Origin: CAYXZR01 sp964470025 | GTDB taxonomy: Bacteria > Patescibacteriota > Patescibacteriia > Buchananbacterales > UBA6539 | Direction of reading: 5' to 3' | DNA length: 28,118 nt | Assembly (NCBI GenBank): GCA_964470025.1 | Contig: CAYXZR010000008.1 | Location: forward strand, 1-28,118 | Part shown: in pieces, positions 14,817 to 22,174 of the stretch | Layout: each line of letters opens with the position of its first letter | Numbering within the stretch: the first letter of the stretch is position 1 | Position numbers and translations under genes: made by a program | Notes under the pieces: model-generated | What the model was told of the DNA's origin: nothing | Databases searched by the model: none | The model's input: the letters and a program-made list of their open reading frames with translations, nothing else

Positions 14817-16066
14817 AAACTATCGCAATCCTAGCCATCATCGTGGTGGTTATCGCTCTGATAGTGAAGTTCGGCTTTAAGAAAAGCATCAAGTTCACAC
14901 TACTGACCGGCTTCGGTTTGGTGGTCGTGGCCTGCTTGGCTGTCGCCGGACTAAACATGTTCAGAAATTCGTCTGGCGTATTTCGTGCCAGGCATCCGCA
15001 CGCTGTCAAGATGGATATTGAACGACAGTTCATCCTCGACATTGAGGAGTCTGGCAATGAACTAGCACTTACCTTTGCTTCGGCTAGCACCTGGCAAAGA
15101 GGCTACGTCAACATTTCCAGAGGACTCCGCGATCGAGAGGCAGGTGCAAGTAAGATCTCGATCATGATACTCAAGGACTACACTGCCGAAGAGCATCAGC
15201 AGTTCATTGCTGAGCTTAACGACATTGAAAGACAAGAGGATTTAAAGATCTTGGATCGTCTTGCAGAAATCCAAGAACAACGTGACCGAGAAGTTGCTGC
15301 CATCAGGGCTCGAGGCCTACTGGACTCCGAAGAGGCAGTCTATATCAATCAGGTTATCGAGCAAACGAGGCAGCAAATCATCGAGTTACAACGTTATGCC
15401 GGCAGCGAAGAATTCAAGGCTCGCAAGGAGCAACTCATCGCCAATCGGATTAACGCAGTCACGCATGCTGCGCCGATGAAGGTAAGTCCTCAATCACGAC
15501 CGCTGGAGCACGGAGCTGAACTCAGCTTCAACCCAGCGTTTGCGATCAAGAGCAGGATTAACCCGACGATGGTGCCAGTTCGAGTATGGCTTACCGATGA
15601 AAATGGCTTGATTTATTCAGCCGACATCGGATGGGCCTATCTTGACCATATCACCAGGGACAATCCACTTACCATCGAAGATGAAAGTATTGATGCCGAT
15701 GAGTATCGGCCGTCAACTACTCCGGTGGTGATTGTGGCAACTGCTGAGACAGAAACTCAACCTCGTATTCGTCGCGTGCTGCAAGACGTGGTAACAGCGA
15801 CAACCAGCGACTGGACCTCAAGCGAAGTCTCTGTTCAGAAAAACGAGATCTTCGAATTTGGCCCAGTCAATACCAAGGAAGACATACTCCGATTACGAGT
15901 TCGATCCGGTGGTGCTGACTTTCAGCCACCACAGCCGGTCGAGCTATACGATGGTCGGTATGTATGTAGAATTCGCTTCACATCTCCAAGTGGCGGAGCA
16001 CCACTCCGTGTCAAGCTTACTCAAGGAGAGGATTTGCCGATCGAAATTAACCGCTACCCGTACTAG
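14813..16066 (+). CDS. Membrane protein with coiled coil, unknown function
   Basis: I do not recognise this 417-residue protein. It starts with a GTG that overlaps the previous TGA and has AAGGAG seven bases upstream. Two membrane helices (about 4-19 and 28-48) resemble the N-terminal hairpin of the preceding SPFH-like protein. A charged, helical coiled-coil region follows (about 122-212), then a mostly beta-rich C-terminal part (about 222-417) with no visible catalytic motif. Gene overlap and shared topology suggest that it forms a complex with the SPFH-like protein, much as SPFH proteins pair with a membrane partner in other systems; this is inference. Its codon use is richer in G and C than the core genes. 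Confidence 0.75.
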   Translation: MKTIAILAIIVVVIALIVKFGFKKSIKFTLLTGFGLVVVACLAVAGLNMFRNSSGVFRARHPHAVKMDIERQFILDIEESGNELALTFASASTWQRGYVNISRGLRDREAGASKISIMILKDYTAEEHQQFIAELNDIERQEDLKILDRLAEIQEQRDREVAAIRARGLLDSEEAVYINQVIEQTRQQIIELQRYAGSEEFKARKEQLIANRINAVTHAAPMKVSPQSRPLEHGAELSFNPAFAIKSRINPTMVPVRVWLTDENGLIYSADIGWAYLDHITRDNPLTIEDESIDADEYRPSTTPVVIVATAETETQPRIRRVLQDVVTATTSDWTSSEVSVQKNEIFEFGPVNTKEDILRLRVRSGGADFQPPQPVELYDGRYVCRIRFTSPSGGAPLRVKLTQGEDLPIEINRYPY

Positions 16067-16105
16067 CCACCTTTTTCCCACTCCCACAAGCAAAGGAAGA
16101 ATTAC

Positions 16106-17950
16106 ATGAATATTCACGAAATCAAAGAGCTGGTTGACAAGCACGGAATCCAGCTGCCCGAAGCAGCGCAGAACGACATCGACGAGTTTGAAGCGCTCAT
16201 CAAGAAAGGTGGCTTTGGCTACTTGCTTCGTGAGAACATCACGGCCGAGAATGTCGATGTGCAAGGACTCATCGATCGTCTCCCGGAAAGCATGAAGCCG
16301 CTCAACACGATCGAAATGCCCGAAGGCGTCTCCGGAGCGGAAGTTCCCGACGACGACCAGCAGGGGCAGTGTGATATCAGCGATGATGAAACGCATGTGC
16401 CTGGCATCACCGATGGTACCGCCGACTCGTTCAATGAAGAGCATCCCGGAGAACTCAGCTTTAAATTGGACACCGAAGAAACGGATGTGCCCGACGCCTC
16501 CGATGATCCGGAAGAATCCGTTGAGGAGGAAGACTTCCATTCTCTCTTCGACGATGAATCGGAAGAACCCGCCGAGGAAGAATTCCTCAGTGGGGAAGTG
16601 GCCGAAAATGACCCGAGTGAGCGTGAAACCAACGGCGAAGGTTTTCAGCTGTTGAGTGAGCACACAAGTACTGGTCATGATGACATCGATCAGATGTTCC
16701 GCTTCCGGATTCATCTGCCCAACGCTCCTGAAGGAGCCGGTGTCAAGGTCTTTTCCGCCGAGGAACTGGATGATCCTTTTGTTGTTGCCTCGCCGATCCA
16801 CAACGGCTACTGCAACACGGGGGAAGTGATTCTGCCTGATCACCCCGTGGTCATGAGGATCGAGCTTCATACCAGCGCTGGAATAAATTCCGAAAAATTG
16901 GCAGACATCTGTCAATTCACCGTGAACCCCGAAGACGTGAACCCCGACGACAATAAGCTGTTCGTCGGAAAATTCAACTACAACCCCGACACTGGAGAAT
17001 TCACCAATATGGCGAAAAGCAGCTCGAAGTCGAACCCGACCCCGGCTCCGCAACCCGCTCCGGCAGCTCAAGCGAACCCGACCCCGGCTCCGCAACCCGC
17101 TCCGGCAGCTCAAGCGAACCCGACCCCGGCTCCGCAACCCGCTCCGGCAGCTCCTCGCCGTTCCAGCAAGTGGTGGTGGGCAGTCGCAGCTATCCTCCTG
17201 CTGGCAGTCGGTGCCGTTGGCGCAATCATGGCCGAGAAGCACTTCTTCAGCGGAAAGAGCGCTCCCACTTCCACTTCGCCCGGAGCAATCACCTACAGTG
17301 ACGAAGGTGATCGTACTTCGATCGGCGTCACCGAAGATGGCTCCATCGTCTTCTCGAGCAAAGCTCCAAAGACACGAGTCATCGTCAATGAAGAGCCGCT
17401 CTCGTATGATCGCTTCGAGATCCACCGCATCCAGGGCTCGTATGACAGCCTCGGTGATGTGATCCGTCGTGACCTCGACAGCACTGTCAGTATTATCGAC
17501 GGTCGTCGCTCGTCCAGCCCTACGCTGTTGTTTGATAATCCTGATCGGCCTCGGTCACCCTTCTCTGGTATTTCAGACATGGAGCCAGTGGAAGGTGAAG
17601 TCAGTATCGATGATGCCTTCAATCTCGCACTTAAGAACACACAGTCAATTTCACAACTTACCGAGAGTGTGAGTGAGATTGCCACCGTCGTAACCTACGG
17701 CCTGCGTCGCAAACTGCATCTGCACTATGCTGACGCCCCGGAGAGCTCGGTGGTCACGATCTACCAGTTGCGTAACCGCATTGATGGCACCATCGAAACC
17801 AAGCAAGTGACGCAGTTCGGTAAAGGCGTCGTTAGCAGTACGACTGAAGTCATGCCCGGTCCTTACACCTACACCATCTACATTGACGGTAAACAGGTTG
17901 AAGACGGCACGTTTGAAGTCACTACTGAGGACTTTACGCTGGAGTTCTAG
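16106..17950 (+). CDS. Acidic, single-pass membrane protein, unknown function
   Basis: I do not recognise this 614-residue protein. In order it has a helical N-terminus (1-65), a very acidic low-complexity region (about 80-180), a compact domain (about 195-300), a Pro/Ala linker with three 14-residue repeats (310-349), a positive patch RRSSK and one membrane helix (about 356-376), and a C-terminal half of mixed then beta-rich character ending in an all-beta domain (about 537-614). With positive charge before the helix the N-terminal half is probably inside and the C-terminal half outside. AAGGAAG lies six bases before the ATG. It is the third gene of the SPFH-headed unit, 39 bases after the second. 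One sampled line here (16141-16200) has 35 G+C of 60, against 26 of 60 in a groEL line (7561-7620). Confidence 0.75.
   Translation: MNIHEIKELVDKHGIQLPEAAQNDIDEFEALIKKGGFGYLLRENITAENVDVQGLIDRLPESMKPLNTIEMPEGVSGAEVPDDDQQGQCDISDDETHVPGITDGTADSFNEEHPGELSFKLDTEETDVPDASDDPEESVEEEDFHSLFDDESEEPAEEEFLSGEVAENDPSERETNGEGFQLLSEHTSTGHDDIDQMFRFRIHLPNAPEGAGVKVFSAEELDDPFVVASPIHNGYCNTGEVILPDHPVVMRIELHTSAGINSEKLADICQFTVNPEDVNPDDNKLFVGKFNYNPDTGEFTNMAKSSSKSNPTPAPQPAPAAQANPTPAPQPAPAAQANPTPAPQPAPAAPRRSSKWWWAVAAILLLAVGAVGAIMAEKHFFSGKSAPTSTSPGAITYSDEGDRTSIGVTEDGSIVFSSKAPKTRVIVNEEPLSYDRFEIHRIQGSYDSLGDVIRRDLDSTVSIIDGRRSSSPTLLFDNPDRPRSPFSGISDMEPVEGEVSIDDAFNLALKNTQSISQLTESVSEIATVVTYGLRRKLHLHYADAPESSVVTIYQLRNRIDGTIETKQVTQFGKGVVSSTTEVMPGPYTYTIYIDGKQVEDGTFEVTTEDFTLEF
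17033..17152 (+). repeat. 42-base tandem repeats coding for a Pro/Ala linker
   Basis: Units 17033-17074, 17075-17116 and the shortened 17117-17152 are identical base for base, coding for NPTPAPQPAPAAQA. Identity at every silent position points to recent expansion. The reverse strand reads open here and makes a long spurious frame. Confidence 0.95.
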
Positions 17951-17995
17951 TAACACCAGTAAACCCTCATAACCCTGCACTTTCGTTCTTTAATA

Positions 17996-18033
17996 AAAGC
18001 CCCCAGCTTAGCAATAAGTTTGGGGGTTCTTTT
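17996..18033. terminator. Bidirectional terminator between convergent genes
   Basis: CCCCCAG (18000-18006) pairs with TTGGGGG (18020-18026), and the inner CTT/AAG pair on with a one-base bulge. T run on the plus side reaches 18033 and an A-rich flank on the left gives a T-rich tail for the minus strand. It can serve both the acidic membrane protein gene and the L,D-transpeptidase gene. Confidence 0.75.
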
Positions 18034-18042
18034 TATATAGTT

Positions 18043-18774
18043 TTATCTAATAGATATTGGAGTTCCCTCATTAGCAAATGCATAGAGCGCTTCCATGTCA
18101 TCATATGATACATTTACACAGCCATGTGACATGGGATTGCCAAAGTTATCATGCCAGTAGGCACCATGGATATAGTACCCTAATCGGCGAGTAGTAAAGT
18201 GTAGGTTCCATTTTGTGTTTGGAAGATCATAATCAGCTCCTACGTATCGCTTGACTGGAATTTTTTTTAAAACAGTATAGTCACCAGGTGGGGTTGGTGT
18301 ACGTGCCAGTCCACTAGAAATATAAAACGCATCAAGCTCAGTAGGACCAAAAAAATATTTTAGATATTGTGTTGCAAGATCGACTTCAATTCGCTTAACA
18401 ATTTTTTCAGGTGCAGGGGAGAGTGGGCTATACCCATTCATAATTTCTACACCATCAAGAAATCCGTCATTGTCCGTGTCACTGTTGAAATGTGATGTGC
18501 CAAGTGCTAGCTCCCATGCATCAGAGGCATGGTCATTGTCGCTATCCATCTGCCGAAGTGTCATATCTGCAGCAAGTGGTGAGAATCCATTGCTAATTTC
18601 CTCGCCATCTGAGTATCCATCAGCATCAGTGTCAGGGTTAAGCGGGTCCGTACCAAAGATAGACGTCTCATCAAAATCACTTAAACCATCAAAATCACTA
18701 TCAAGAGTAGAACTATCTTGCGCAGATACCGTAAGAGGAAGTAGTAGTAAAAGTGAAGTGAAAAAATATTTCAT
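18043..18774 (-). CDS. Secreted L,D-transpeptidase with calcium-binding-type repeats
   Basis: The 243-residue protein has a signal peptide (about 1-18), then several D-x-D-x-DG repeats of the thrombospondin type 3/EF-hand-like kind (about 25-115), for example DSDFDGLSD and DTDADGYSD, and a YkuD domain (about 127-243). The YkuD motif is intact, with H203, H217 and the catalytic C219 in HGAYWHDNFGNPMSHGCVN. Such enzymes make 3-3 cross-links in peptidoglycan or attach proteins to it. The Asp-rich repeats probably bind Ca2+ and could make activity or placement calcium-dependent (inference). The -10 box is eight bases from the ATG, so the AAGGA between them would not be transcribed. Confidence 0.92.
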   Translation of the reverse strand: MKYFFTSLLLLLPLTVSAQDSSTLDSDFDGLSDFDETSIFGTDPLNPDTDADGYSDGEEISNGFSPLAADMTLRQMDSDNDHASDAWELALGTSHFNSDTDNDGFLDGVEIMNGYSPLSPAPEKIVKRIEVDLATQYLKYFFGPTELDAFYISSGLARTPTPPGDYTVLKKIPVKRYVGADYDLPNTKWNLHFTTRRLGYYIHGAYWHDNFGNPMSHGCVNVSYDDMEALYAFANEGTPISIR

Positions 18775-18782
18775 ATGTCCTT

Positions 18783-18791
18783 AGTATAGCA
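18783..18791 (-). promoter_or_regulatory. Extended -10 promoter of the L,D-transpeptidase gene
   Basis: On the minus strand TGC (18791-18789) precedes TATACT (18788-18783), eight bases before the ATG at 18774. The -35 region is weak and overlaps the divergent CBS-protein promoter. The transcript should be leaderless or nearly so. Confidence 0.6.
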
Positions 18792-18800
18792 TACTGGTGG

Positions 18801-18829
18801 TTGACCAGAAAAAACGATAGGCGTACAAT
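18801..18829 (+). promoter_or_regulatory. Promoter of the CBS-protein gene, leaderless geometry
   Basis: TTGACC (18801-18806), 17-base spacer, TACAAT (18824-18829), six bases, then ATG at 18836. The expected first transcribed base is the A of the start codon. Confidence 0.65.
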
Positions 18830-18835
18830 AAAGAC

Positions 18836-19318
18836 ATGAAAAATAATTCCCAGTGGCTTGTAGCCGACTTCATGCGCACTTCAGTGGTAACAGTTACCTC
18901 AGAAGCAACCATGAGTGATGCAATTACGATCATGATTCGAGAGCGCACCAACGGTGTGGTAGTTGTTGATGATAGTAAAAAAGTAGTGGGTATTTTATCA
19001 AGCTGGGATATTATTGAGCATATTGTGCCCGACTACTTAGAAGAGGATAAGCATTTGGCTTCATTTGAAGCAGGTGAGATGTTTGTAAAACGTTCTCAGC
19101 AGTTACGCAACGATCCAATTACTAAGTTTATGACTAAAAACGTACATACTATTGGCAGTCAGCACACACTCATGGAAGCAGCTGCATTACTTTCTACGTT
19201 TCATATCCGTCAGCTACCTGTAGTTGATAATCAAGGCACACTCATTGGGTACATTAATCGCACCGACATTAAGCTTGCAGTTGGTAAAGCGATTGAAAAA
19301 GTAAACGAGCAAGCATAG
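18836..19318 (+). CDS. Protein with two CBS domains
   Basis: The 160-residue protein consists of a tandem CBS pair (about 9-65 and 96-150), seen in VADFMRTSVVTV and TKFMTKNVHTIG, each followed by a TNGVVVVD or IRQLPVVD strand and an ILSSWDI or YINRTDI end. CBS pairs bind adenine nucleotides such as AMP, ATP or SAM and regulate an attached or neighbouring protein. The transporter 37 bases downstream is the obvious candidate target; regulation of transport by nucleotide level is inference from this pairing. The protein has no other domain. Confidence 0.9.
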   Translation: MKNNSQWLVADFMRTSVVTVTSEATMSDAITIMIRERTNGVVVVDDSKKVVGILSSWDIIEHIVPDYLEEDKHLASFEAGEMFVKRSQQLRNDPITKFMTKNVHTIGSQHTLMEAAALLSTFHIRQLPVVDNQGTLIGYINRTDIKLAVGKAIEKVNEQA

Positions 19319-19355
19319 TAAATATGCCCGCAGTCTATACTCAGAAAAAAAATAG

Positions 19356-20633
19356 ATGCCTATGAACACAACACTTATCATTGCTGTAAGTGTTTTTTTA
19401 ATTACTTACGGAATTATTATTTCAGAAAAAGTTCATCGTACCGTGGTTGCCCTTGCTGGTGCTATGTTGATGATCTTGCTTGGTGTAATCAATCAAGAGC
19501 AGGCAATTCATGGGATTGACTTCAACACACTCGGGTTGCTGATTGGTATGATGGTGATTGTAAGTATTGCCAAGGATTCAGGAATTTTTCAGTATCTTGC
19601 TATTGCTACCTCACGCGTAGGCAGAGGAAACCCAGCAGCTATTTTTTTATTACTTGGATTATTGACCGCAGTCTTTTCAGCATTTCTCGATAATGTCACT
19701 ACTGTAGTGTTACTAGTACCAGTAGTCTTTGTTATCACTAATAATCTAAAAATATCACCAATCCCTTTCTTAATAGGGTTAATACTTTTTTCAAACATTG
19801 GTGGTGCAGCTACGTTAATCGGAGATCCTCCAAATATTTTGATTGGCTCAGCTGCAGGCTTAAGCTTTAATGACTTCTTGGTTAATATTGGACCACTTTC
19901 ACTACTATTGCTTGCAGTAGTTGGGCCAATATTGTATTTGATTTATCGCAAGCAACTAGTTGCAGATATTACAGATCAACAGAGAATTATTGGGTTTAAG
20001 GCAAGAGAGGCAATCACAGATCCTAAGCTATTAAGAAAATCATTATTTGTAATTGCTGTAGTATTGCTGGGATTTTTCACTCATACTATTACCCACTTAG
20101 AAGGTGCAACAATTGCTTTAGCAGGCGCAGCACTTCTTCTACTCCTAACCATGAATGATCCCGAGAACCATCTAAAAGAAATTGAGTGGACTACAATTTT
20201 CTTTTTTATCGGACTTTTTATTTTAGTGGCTGCACTAGAAAGCGTTGGTGTAATTGAAGCTATCGCGCAGCAGCTCGTTGCTGCAACTAATGGAAATCAG
20301 CGGGCAACAGTCTTAGCTATACTTTGGGGATCTGGAGCACTATCGGCAATTGTAGATAATATTCCATTTGTAGCTACTGCAATTCCTATCATTCAAGAAT
20401 TTGGACATATTTCACATATGCCGCTTGAGCCATTATGGTGGGCGCTGGCAATTGGTGCAGACATCGGAGGCAATGCCACGGTAGTCGGAGCCTCAGCTAA
20501 TATGGTTGTAAAAGGTATGGCAGAAAATGAAGGCTATAAAGTAACATTTTGGAGATTCTGTAAAGTTGCCACTCCAATCACTATTCTTTGTTTAGTGATT
20601 TCATCAGTCTACATGGTAGTGCGCTACCTATAG
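19356..20633 (+). CDS. ArsB/NhaD-type ion transporter (permease)
   Basis: The 425-residue protein has about eleven or twelve membrane segments and the marks of the ArsB/NhaD superfamily: SAFLDNVTTVVLLVPV in the first half, GGAATLIGDPPNILIGS, and a second re-entrant motif SAIVDNIPFVATAIP plus GGNATVVGASANMVV in the second half. Members move arsenite, Na+/H+ or dicarboxylates; the D-N-V/I-P/T motifs fit Na+/H+ or anion exchange, but the substrate cannot be fixed. Two Met codons (19356 and 19362) can start it. A TATACT box (19336-19341) lies 14 bases before the first ATG, so besides read-through from the CBS gene it may have its own promoter. Its stop directly abuts the stop of the convergent kinase-like gene. 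Confidence 0.85.
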   Translation: MPMNTTLIIAVSVFLITYGIIISEKVHRTVVALAGAMLMILLGVINQEQAIHGIDFNTLGLLIGMMVIVSIAKDSGIFQYLAIATSRVGRGNPAAIFLLLGLLTAVFSAFLDNVTTVVLLVPVVFVITNNLKISPIPFLIGLILFSNIGGAATLIGDPPNILIGSAAGLSFNDFLVNIGPLSLLLLAVVGPILYLIYRKQLVADITDQQRIIGFKAREAITDPKLLRKSLFVIAVVLLGFFTHTITHLEGATIALAGAALLLLLTMNDPENHLKEIEWTTIFFFIGLFILVAALESVGVIEAIAQQLVAATNGNQRATVLAILWGSGALSAIVDNIPFVATAIPIIQEFGHISHMPLEPLWWALAIGADIGGNATVVGASANMVVKGMAENEGYKVTFWRFCKVATPITILCLVISSVYMVVRYL

Positions 20634-21350
20634 TTACCACTCCAAGTTTTCGATATAGTCTTTGAGCTTTGAGGCGCTTCTGAAACGACGCGCAATTAAT
20701 GGTCGCTTCCTGCCAGCAATAATTGATTTTAGGGCATCAGGTAGTTTGGCATACCATTCTTGTCCACCTGTAATGGTGTATAAGAGTTTGATCATATCAT
20801 AAATATCTTCCTTGATGTTTTCTGGAGTTGTGGCTTGTTTCCAGTGAAATAAGTCCACAAGTTTCATATCAAAAGTAAGTCCTGAACGTCGCACTATAAT
20901 ATTACCACCGTGCAAATCACCATGATACTCTTTTAGTCTATGGATCTCTTCAATGCCTTTGACTAAGGCGTAAAACAAATGTAGTGCTTGGAAAGGGTGT
21001 AAGCGTTTACCACTCTGTCGCTTTACAAAATCAGTAAGAAGCTCACCATCAACATACTCAGAAACAAGGTAGCTAATAGTTTGATTTTTAAATTCGAATT
21101 CTTCTTTGTTGTGGTATTGGATAATTAGTGAGCAGTCACGAAGTTTATGTAGCTTTTTTGCATAAAATTTAAGTGTCTTATTGCCCTTGTTTCGCTGTGG
21201 GAAGAATAACTTGATTGATCGCTCAACACCAAGACCTATTTCCTCAGCAAGATACACCTCGCCTTCCCAACCAGCACCGAGCTTTTGGATGATTCGATAT
21301 TTATTTGAGAGTATGTCATTTTCATTGAGCTTGAAAGAAGTGATTTTCAT
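20634..21350 (-). CDS. Eukaryotic-like protein kinase-fold protein
   Basis: The 238-residue protein has the order of kinase motifs: a glycine loop LGAGWEGEVYLA (24-35), K47 in SIKLFF, a catalytic loop YHGDLHGGNIIV (142-153) with D145 and N150, and VDLF (165-168) in place of DFG, with metal ligand D166. The loop HGDLHxGN is of the type seen in aminoglycoside phosphotransferase- and RIO-like kinases as well as bacterial Ser/Thr kinases. It is short in the C-lobe and has no membrane segment or sensor domain. All key catalytic residues seem present. It follows the dehydrogenase gene by six bases and is the last gene of a minus-strand operon. Its substrate is unknown. Confidence 0.8.
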   Translation of the reverse strand: MKITSFKLNENDILSNKYRIIQKLGAGWEGEVYLAEEIGLGVERSIKLFFPQRNKGNKTLKFYAKKLHKLRDCSLIIQYHNKEEFEFKNQTISYLVSEYVDGELLTDFVKRQSGKRLHPFQALHLFYALVKGIEEIHRLKEYHGDLHGGNIIVRRSGLTFDMKLVDLFHWKQATTPENIKEDIYDMIKLLYTITGGQEWYAKLPDALKSIIAGRKRPLIARRFRSASKLKDYIENLEW

Positions 21351-21356
21351 AAAGGG

Positions 21357-22172
21357 TTATTGTGCACCAAACATTTTTCGTAAAATTGTATCTAGAATAC
21401 GACTTGGGGTAATCGAAGTCAAGGAAGATAAAACCCGAGCTTTGAGCGGGGCAGCATAGCGTGCCTTAGGATGAGATGCTGTGATGGCATGGGTGATTGA
21501 GCTAACAATACTACTCGTATCAGCCTGATCTGCAAGGAGTCGTTTGGCATATGCATTTATTTGTTTTTCATCCTTATGAAATAACTCACTTGGCTTCCAC
21601 CATTCTTTCCACGAAGACCACATCTGCTCATTGAATCCTGTTGCAATCGCACCAGGCTCAATGAGGCTGACACTAACATTGTAATCAGAGAGTTCTTGTC
21701 GTAGTGCATCACCCATAGACTCAAGTGCATACTTACTCATAGTGTAAGCCCCGATATACGGTACAGTGATTTTACCAACAATAGAGCTAACAATAATAAT
21801 TCTGCCTTTTTTATTTTTTACAAATTGTGGGGAGACTACTTGTAATAACTGAAGTGTGCCAAAAATATTTACTTCAGCTACTTCACGCACTTTATCCATT
21901 GGTATTAGGCTTAATGGTCCAGAGTGTCCGACTCCTGCGTTGCAGACGATTGCATCAATTTCATATTGTGCTACCTTTTTACAATCTTCAAGCTTGGTTA
22001 TATCACAAACCTCTACCGTTACAGCCAACTCTTTGAACGAGTCATCATTTTGTAATTCAGTTTTTTGATGCTCAGTTTTTACTGTGGCAATAACATGATG
22101 ACCTTGCTGTGCTAAATGTAATGCAGAGTCATATCCTATTCCTCGTCGCGCACCAGTGATGAGAATATTCAT
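21357..22172 (-). CDS. Short-chain dehydrogenase/reductase
   Basis: The 271-residue protein is a classical SDR: nucleotide-binding TGARRGIG (6-13), the NAG motif in VCNAGVGHSG, the catalytic Ser in IVSSIVGK, and the YTMSK catalytic Tyr-Lys pair, followed by EPGAIATGF. It is an NAD(P)-dependent oxidoreductase whose substrate cannot be read from the sequence. The C-terminal 80 residues form the substrate cover. It lies two bases after the lipoprotein hydrolase and six before the kinase-like gene, so the three are one operon. Confidence 0.93.
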   Translation of the reverse strand: MNILITGARRGIGYDSALHLAQQGHHVIATVKTEHQKTELQNDDSFKELAVTVEVCDITKLEDCKKVAQYEIDAIVCNAGVGHSGPLSLIPMDKVREVAEVNIFGTLQLLQVVSPQFVKNKKGRIIIVSSIVGKITVPYIGAYTMSKYALESMGDALRQELSDYNVSVSLIEPGAIATGFNEQMWSSWKEWWKPSELFHKDEKQINAYAKRLLADQADTSSIVSSITHAITASHPKARYAAPLKARVLSSLTSITPSRILDTILRKMFGAQ

Positions 22173-22174
22173 AC

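Noticed and set aside
17033..17152. CRISPR-like array of direct repeats
   Set aside because: The 42-base units have no spacers between them and are in frame as a Pro/Ala linker.
15944..17425. 493-residue open frame on the minus strand
   Set aside because: It is opposite two well-supported plus-strand genes with ribosome sites; its length comes from G+C-rich codons and the 42-base repeats, and it shows no family motif.
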